Assembly: GCF_900110215.1 (NCBI RefSeq)
Contig: NZ_FOCX01000002.1
Coordinates: forward strand, 124,001-188,000
Source: Halorientalis persicus
GTDB taxonomy: Archaea > Halobacteriota > Halobacteria > Halobacteriales > Haloarculaceae
Reading direction: 5' to 3'
Length of the DNA: 64,000 bases
Shown here piece after piece: positions 59,065-64,000 of the stretch (within the stretch, counting starts at the first letter, position 1; each line of letters opens with the position of its first letter). The notes below the pieces were generated by a model. That model did no database searches. It was not told where the DNA came from and saw nothing but the letters and a program-made list of their open reading frames with translations. Made by a program: the position numbers and the translations under genes.

Positions 59065-60774
59065 ATGGTCGCGAACGAGTACGACGCCGTGATCGTCGGT
59101 GCCGGCGGCGACGGCCCCGTCGCGGCCTGGAAACTCGCTGAAGCCGGCCTCTCCGTGCTGGTGCTGGAGGCCGGTCCGTTCCACGGCAACGAGCAGTGGC
59201 CCAACCCGCACGAAGATTCCGGCGGCGAGGCCTCCTCCTCGGTCGAGGACCTCAGCGGCGAGTTGCTCGACGAGCAGTTCACCACCCGCGAGTTCGAGAT
59301 GGTGAACAAGCTCGTCTTCGGCCCCGCCGACCACGAGCGGGGGTTTTACTTCCGGAAGTTCCCCGGCGACGGCGCGATCTTGCAGTGTTCGGGCGTCGGC
59401 GGCACCACCCTGCACTACACCGGCAACCACCCGCGGGCCTACCCCGCGTCCATCGACGAGCAGGGCCACTGGCCCATCGACTACGCCGACCTCGTGCCCT
59501 ACTACCAGGAAATCGAGGAGATGTGCGAGGTCGCGCCCGCGCCCGTGACCGCCAAGGAGGAGCTGTTCTTCCAGGGTGCGGACGCCGCCGGCTGGGACCT
59601 GCTGGACGTGAAAAACGTCACCGAACCCGGCTACCGGCCCCAGCCAAACGCGATCAAACAGCCCGACGAGAAACTCCACGTCGACGGGGACTACGACGGC
59701 GACTTCACGTATCCCGAGGTCGAGGGCGACACGCTCGCGCTCGGGAACATCGCCGGCAACCCCCACCCGCGGGGCGCGCCGTTCGAGGAGAAAGCCAAAC
59801 GAGCCAGCAACGTCAGCTTCGTCCCGCCGGCCCTGCGCACCGGGAACGTCACGATCCGACCCAACGCCTTCGTCACCGACATCGAGACCGACACCTGGTT
59901 CGGCGACGACCCCTCGGCGACCGGTGTCGAGTTCCGCGACACGTGGTCCGGCGAGACCGAATCGGTCGACGCCGAGGTGGTCGTGCTCGCCGCTGGTGCC
60001 ATCGAGACCCCGCGACTCTGGAAGAACGCCGACCTCCCGGAGAACGACTGGGTCGGGAGCGGCATGACCATCCACTTCGGCGACAACGTGATGGGCCTGT
60101 TCGACGGCGACGACCTGGCGGGCCGCCTCGGGAAGGCCACCGTCGACCAGCACCAGGGCCAGGACATCGCCGCCCGCTTCGACTACCCCGGGATCGGGAT
60201 GCTCCAGACCGTCGGCACCACGCCCGGCCTCGGCGCGATCCTGGGCTTCGGCGCGAGCGCGTCCGGGTTCACCTTCCAGAACGACACTGCCGATGCTCCC
60301 TGGGACACGATGGGGCGACTCGCCGGCGGCCGGCTGAAGGAACTGCTATCGGGGTACCGCCGGATGCTCCAGTTGCTCGTCGTCTCCGACGATCGGCCGC
60401 ACGAGCGCAACGGCGTCACGGTCGTTCCAGGGGTGTCCGACGAGAACGGCTCGATCCCGCTGGTGAACTACGAACCCAGCGAGGGCGACCAGCAACGCCG
60501 CGACCGTCTCGCCGAGATCGGCGCGGAGATCCTGCGCGAGGCCGGCGCGTCCCACGTCCACCGCTCGGACTCGCCCCCGACCGCCCTCCACGTCCAGAGT
60601 ACGATGCGGATGGGAAAAGTCGTCGATACGGCGTGTGAGGCCTACGACGTGGACCGACTGTTCGTCGCCGACCACAGCGCGCTGGCCAACTCGGTCGGTG
60701 GCGTCAATCCGACGAATACGGGGCAGGCCCTGGCCGCCCGGACCGCGGAGAAGATCGTCGAACGCTACTTCTAG
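59065..60774 (+). CDS. GMC-family FAD-dependent dehydrogenase
   Basis: 569 residues. FAD Rossmann YDAVIVGAGGDGPVAAWKLA, then ILQCSGVGGTTLHYTGNHPRAYP, VVVLAAGAIETPRLWKN and the catalytic C-terminus FVADHSALANSVGGVNPTNT with the His-Asn pair. Oxidises an alcohol, such as a sugar or polyol, passing electrons to a carrier. It lacks a signal, so it is probably co-exported with the Tat subunit. No cytochrome c gene follows, which is unusual. Confidence 0.9.
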   Translation: MVANEYDAVIVGAGGDGPVAAWKLAEAGLSVLVLEAGPFHGNEQWPNPHEDSGGEASSSVEDLSGELLDEQFTTREFEMVNKLVFGPADHERGFYFRKFPGDGAILQCSGVGGTTLHYTGNHPRAYPASIDEQGHWPIDYADLVPYYQEIEEMCEVAPAPVTAKEELFFQGADAAGWDLLDVKNVTEPGYRPQPNAIKQPDEKLHVDGDYDGDFTYPEVEGDTLALGNIAGNPHPRGAPFEEKAKRASNVSFVPPALRTGNVTIRPNAFVTDIETDTWFGDDPSATGVEFRDTWSGETESVDAEVVVLAAGAIETPRLWKNADLPENDWVGSGMTIHFGDNVMGLFDGDDLAGRLGKATVDQHQGQDIAARFDYPGIGMLQTVGTTPGLGAILGFGASASGFTFQNDTADAPWDTMGRLAGGRLKELLSGYRRMLQLLVVSDDRPHERNGVTVVPGVSDENGSIPLVNYEPSEGDQQRRDRLAEIGAEILREAGASHVHRSDSPPTALHVQSTMRMGKVVDTACEAYDVDRLFVADHSALANSVGGVNPTNTGQALAARTAEKIVERYF

Positions 60775-60875
60775 GTGCCGGCGGCGGGCCATCGGTTCCG
60801 GCTTCCGAGCGAACGCCCGGGTACCTCCCGGTCCGATTCGGTTGGTTTTACACACTCCGGGGAGTGAGCCGAGGT

Positions 60876-61037
60876 ATGGCACTGCCACTCCACGTCGGAC
60901 TGGAACACCCGAACCTCACCTGGATCGTCGTCGCCGGTGTCGCCGCGTTCGCGGCCGGACTCGGCGTGAACCTGTACCGCTCGCTCGGCGACGAAACGGC
61001 AGTCGAGACCGCCGACGGCGACGACCGGCCCGAGTAG
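60876..61037 (+). CDS. small single-helix membrane protein
   Basis: 53 residues: MALPLHVGLEHPNLTWIVVA, then hydrophobic GVAAFAAGLGVNLYRSLG and an acidic tail. I recognise the start as a conserved haloarchaeal micro-protein. TATA-like GTTTTACA is about 30 bp before the ATG. It is convergent with the CPBP protease gene, the two stops two bases apart. No known function. Confidence 0.65.
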   Translation: MALPLHVGLEHPNLTWIVVAGVAAFAAGLGVNLYRSLGDETAVETADGDDRPE

Positions 61038-61039
61038 GC

Positions 61040-61942
61040 TCAGCCACCGAATCCCTTCTCCGCCCACTCGATCCCCAGCAGTTCGTGGACCACGAACTCC
61101 AGGGCGTTCACCAGATAGTGGGCGACGAACACCACGAGGAAGCTTCCGGTGAGGACGAAGGCCGCCGCGAGGACGAACCCGAGCGAGCCAGTGACGAGCA
61201 CACCGGCCCGCCCCTGTGCACCGTGACCCAGCGCGAACGCCAGCGACGAGATCACCGCCAGCGCCCACACCGAGGTCCCGAACCCGGCGTTGGTCGCGCC
61301 GATCACCGCCGCCCGGAAGATGAACTCCTCGACGCCCGCGATGATCGGCAGCACCACCAGCAGGAGGACGAGCCACCCGCCGGCCGAGTCCGGCGCGAGC
61401 ATCGACCGCAGGCGCTCGTCGTGTTCGACCCCCACCGCGTCGGCGCTGACCGCACCGATCTCGTTCACGACGTACAGCGACACGCCCAGCAGACCGCCGA
61501 CCGCAAGCGCCGGGAGGCCGGTCGAGAGCGGTGCGTCGGTGACGCCGAAGGCCGACCCGGGAATCCCGAAGTACCACGCGCCGGCGAGCAAGAACCCGCC
61601 GAACAACCCCTGCGTGAGCGCGACGTTGGCCAGCAGGGTTCCGGTCGAGAGGTCGCCCGCCGTGGGCTCGGCACGCGGCGTTCGTCCCCCGGGCGTCCCG
61701 GTCGCCGCGAGTTCGCCGTCCGCCCGGAGCGGTCGCTCGTCGGCGTGCGTGTCGTCGACCGCCGGCGGGACGAACGTCGGAATCTCGTCGCTCCGTCGAC
61801 GGTCGGGTGCAGAAGGCGGTGCGTCGCTCGGTCCCGTCCCGTCCGCGTCGTCACGGACCAGATGCTGGGAGAGTCGAGCAAGCGCGAGTAAAAGGGTGCA
61901 GACGACGCCCGTCAGTCCGACGAACGCACCCCACTGCGCCAC
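61040..61942 (-). CDS. CPBP-family intramembrane metalloprotease
   Basis: 300 residues. After one N-terminal helix and a disordered Asp/Pro-rich linker (30-100), six or more helices carry the EExxxR motif (VEEFIFRA), FALGHGA and HYLVNALEF with the His/Asn. These are the catalytic motifs of CAAX/Bacteriocin processing proteins. Substrate unknown. GTG start; lies 3 bp from the lon stop. Confidence 0.88.
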   Translation of the reverse strand: MAQWGAFVGLTGVVCTLLLALARLSQHLVRDDADGTGPSDAPPSAPDRRRSDEIPTFVPPAVDDTHADERPLRADGELAATGTPGGRTPRAEPTAGDLSTGTLLANVALTQGLFGGFLLAGAWYFGIPGSAFGVTDAPLSTGLPALAVGGLLGVSLYVVNEIGAVSADAVGVEHDERLRSMLAPDSAGGWLVLLLVVLPIIAGVEEFIFRAAVIGATNAGFGTSVWALAVISSLAFALGHGAQGRAGVLVTGSLGFVLAAAFVLTGSFLVVFVAHYLVNALEFVVHELLGIEWAEKGFGG

Positions 61943-61945
61943 GGC

Positions 61946-64000
61946 TTACTGGGGGCTTGGGCTTCCGCTGGAGCGCCCGACTTCGCGCTGTTCCAGCGCC
62001 TTGCCGGTAATGTTTTTCAGGCGGTCGACGAGGCCGTCCTTCTCGGGTTCGCCCGCGAGGGCGACCTCCAGGACCTCGCTGATGTGGGAGACGGGGATGA
62101 TCTCGATCATCTCCTCGTACTCCTCCTCGATCATGACGTCCTGTTCGTTGGCCTTCGGGATGATGACCTTGTCGAGGCCGGACTTGGCCGCGGCCTCGAT
62201 CTTGTGGGTGACGCCACCGACGGGCAACACGTCGCCCCGGACCGACAGCGAGCCGGTCATGGCGATGTTCTGCTCGACGGGCACGTCCTCCAGCGCGGAG
62301 ATCACCGCGGTCGCGACGGTGATGGAGGCCGAATCGCCGTCCACACCGCCCTCACCGGCCTGGACGAACTGGATGTGGACGTCTTTCTCGGTGATGTCCT
62401 CGTCGCTGAACTTCTTGATGATCGCCGAGACGTTCTGGACTGCCTCCTGGGCCATCTCCTTGAGCTGACCCGTGGCGATCACTTCACCGGGGCCCTGCGA
62501 GGGCGTGACCTCGGCCATGACGGGGAGGACGATACCGGAGTCCTCGCCCATCACTGCGAGACCGTTGACGCGGCCGACCACGTCGCCCTGGTTGACGGTG
62601 AGCTCGTAGTCTTTGCGGCGTTCGATGTAGTTGTCCGCGAGCTGTTGCTCGATGGAGCGGCTGCGGCGTTTGGCCTGCAACACGTCCTCGCGCTCGGTGT
62701 ACTCCTTGTCCTCTGCGCGGGCGATGTCGCCGGCGACCCGCACCAGCCCACCGAGGTCGCGCAGTTTGAGGGTCAGGTGCCCCTTCCGGCCCGCGCGGCG
62801 GCGGGCTTCGAGGATGACCTCTTCGACGGCTTCCTCGTCGAAGTGGGGGAGCCGCCCGTCTTTCTCGACCTCCTGGGCGATGAAGCGGGCGTACTTCCGG
62901 CGCATCTCGGCGTCGTCCTCGATGGTGTCGTCCATGTACACCTCGTACCCGTAGCCCTTGATCCGCGAGCGCAGGGCGGGGTGCATATTCTCCATCGCGT
63001 CGAGGTTCCCGGCCGCGATCATGATGAAGTCACACGGGACGGGCTCGGTCTGGACCATCGCACCCGAGGAGCGCTCGGACTGGCCCGTGATCGAGAACTT
63101 GCCCTCCTGGATCGCCGTCATCAGCTTCTGCTGACTGCGGATGTCGAGGGTGTTGATCTCGTCGACGAACAGGACGCCCTTGTTGGCCTTGTGGATCGCG
63201 CCGGGTTCGACGCGGTCGTGGCTGGGCGTCTCCATGCCACCGGACTGGAACGGGTCGTGGCGCACGTCGCCCAGCAGGGCACCGGCGTGGGCACCGGTCG
63301 CGTCCTCGAAGGGTGCGGTGTTCTGCTCGGCGTTGTTGACGAGCAGGTTCGGGATCATCGCGTCGTTGCCCCGCGAGCCGTAGCGGAACGCGAGGTAGAT
63401 GACACCGGCCGCCAGGATGCCCAGCAGGGGTTGCTGGACGATCAACAGCGAGTAGCCGATGACGATAGCGATGATGATCCACATGAGGAAGCTACGCATC
63501 TGGTTGCGCTTGCGGGCTTCCTCCTTGTGAGCGTCGACGATCTGGTCCCCCTTGCCGGCGGGAACGGTCCGAACTTTCGGCTCGTTACCGTCGTCGGGGT
63601 TGTGATAGACGAGGACGTCCTGCAGTTCCTCCTTGGGGAGCAACTGGCTCATCGCCTTGGCGAGCATCGACTTCCCGGTCCCGGGCGAGCCGATCATCAT
63701 GACGTGGCGCCGCTGTTTGGCGGCCTTTTTCACCACGTCGCGGGCGTGGTCCTGCCCGATGACCTGATCGACCAGGCGGTCCGGGACCTCGATGTCGTGG
63801 GTCGAGTCGATGTCGAGGCCGCCGAGGATGTCGTCCTCGGCGTTCTCCTCGTCGACCGGAGCATCGATCTCGACTTCGCTACCGAGGTCGTCGATGGTGC
63901 CCTCGTTGCCGTCGGGAACGCCCGACTCGTCGTCGTCCCCATCGCGGACGCTCTCGACGCCGTCGATGTCGTCGACCACGTCGTCGAACGCGTCCGGGGA
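61946..64000 (-). CDS. lon: ATP-dependent protease LonB (5' end outside window)
   Basis: Archaeal membrane LonB. AAA module with Walker A MIGSPGTGKSMLAKAM, Walker B-like KGVLFVDEINTLD; within it two transmembrane helices (MWIIIAIVIGYSLLIVQQ, LLGILAAGVIYLAFR). The protease domain has catalytic Ser in GGVDGDSASITVA and Lys in VIIPKANEQDV. The frame stays open to the edge, so the N-terminus (probably about 10-20 residues) is missing. LonB degrades misfolded and regulatory proteins and is essential in Haloferax. Confidence 0.95.
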   Translation of the reverse strand, partial: SPDAFDDVVDDIDGVESVRDGDDDESGVPDGNEGTIDDLGSEVEIDAPVDEENAEDDILGGLDIDSTHDIEVPDRLVDQVIGQDHARDVVKKAAKQRRHVMMIGSPGTGKSMLAKAMSQLLPKEELQDVLVYHNPDDGNEPKVRTVPAGKGDQIVDAHKEEARKRNQMRSFLMWIIIAIVIGYSLLIVQQPLLGILAAGVIYLAFRYGSRGNDAMIPNLLVNNAEQNTAPFEDATGAHAGALLGDVRHDPFQSGGMETPSHDRVEPGAIHKANKGVLFVDEINTLDIRSQQKLMTAIQEGKFSITGQSERSSGAMVQTEPVPCDFIMIAAGNLDAMENMHPALRSRIKGYGYEVYMDDTIEDDAEMRRKYARFIAQEVEKDGRLPHFDEEAVEEVILEARRRAGRKGHLTLKLRDLGGLVRVAGDIARAEDKEYTEREDVLQAKRRSRSIEQQLADNYIERRKDYELTVNQGDVVGRVNGLAVMGEDSGIVLPVMAEVTPSQGPGEVIATGQLKEMAQEAVQNVSAIIKKFSDEDITEKDVHIQFVQAGEGGVDGDSASITVATAVISALEDVPVEQNIAMTGSLSVRGDVLPVGGVTHKIEAAAKSGLDKVIIPKANEQDVMIEEEYEEMIEIIPVSHISEVLEVALAGEPEKDGLVDRLKNITGKALEQREVGRSSGSPSPQ

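Noticed and set aside
1-64000. tRNA genes, CRISPR arrays and insertion sequences
   Set aside because: No GTTCRANNC-type T-arm with a cloverleaf, no regular spacer repeats, and no transposase-like protein was found by reading; tRNAscan-SE and CRISPR finders could confirm.

Overview
The window is about 64 kb of very GC-rich, gene-dense chromosome from a halophilic archaeon (class Halobacteria; a Haloarculaceae-like lineage is my tentative guess). The evidence is a strongly acidic proteome, leaderless genes with TATA boxes about 25-35 bp before ATG/GTG, two TFB genes, CetZ, LonB, NreA, an AglD-type glycosyltransferase, archaeal aromatic biosynthesis enzymes and several small haloarchaeal zinc-finger proteins. 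I saw no rRNA, tRNA, CRISPR array or insertion sequence. It reads as mostly core chromosome with a few accessory items (VapBC, structured repeats, lipoproteins).

Layout. 0-13 kb: phosphate permease with a Usp protein, an alkaline-phosphatase-superfamily phosphodiesterase, an ATP-grasp ligase, pyrophosphatase, a PadR-like regulator, RNase HI, a first TFB, NreA, and CetZ. 13-22.7 kb: one nine-gene + strand cluster around a Tad/GspE-like ATPase and a TadC-like membrane platform, with pseudopilin-like proteins including one of 1040 residues. 22.8-31.7 kb: 3-dehydroquinate synthase II, an aldehyde dehydrogenase, AroD, a Na+/Ca2+-type exchanger, a CTAG-type N4-cytosine methyltransferase (probably Zim), a second TFB and a stand-alone condensation-domain protein. 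31.8-46.2 kb: house-cleaning phosphatase, AglD, radical SAM with helix-hairpin-helix, Hsp20, oxidoreductases, Nudix, response regulator, glycosyltransferase, zinc-finger micro-proteins and an aldo/keto reductase. 46-52 kb: VapBC, two DHH phosphoesterases, an epimerase and an SCP2-like protein, with two copies of a multi-hairpin repeat just after gene ends. 52-56 kb: ADTH synthase (aroA') and trpCBA. 56-61 kb: two tandem lipoproteins with archaellin-like domains, an MGMT-like protein lacking the acceptor cysteine, and a Tat-exported GMC dehydrogenase pair. 61-64 kb: a CPBP protease and LonB, whose 5' end lies outside the window.

How the genes fit together. aroA', aroB', aroD and trpCBA cover much of the archaeal route to chorismate and tryptophan; the trpC promoter carries a repeated TG(T/C)ACA box resembling the TrpY operator of methanogens. 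The tad-like cluster is a self-contained, largely uncharacterised secretion or pilus system with two near-identical internal promoters. CTAG looks rare here, yet it forms the shared stop codons of three convergent gene pairs, and a probable CTAG methyltransferase is encoded in the same window. Family numbers such as DUFxxxx are recollections and were not checked against a database.
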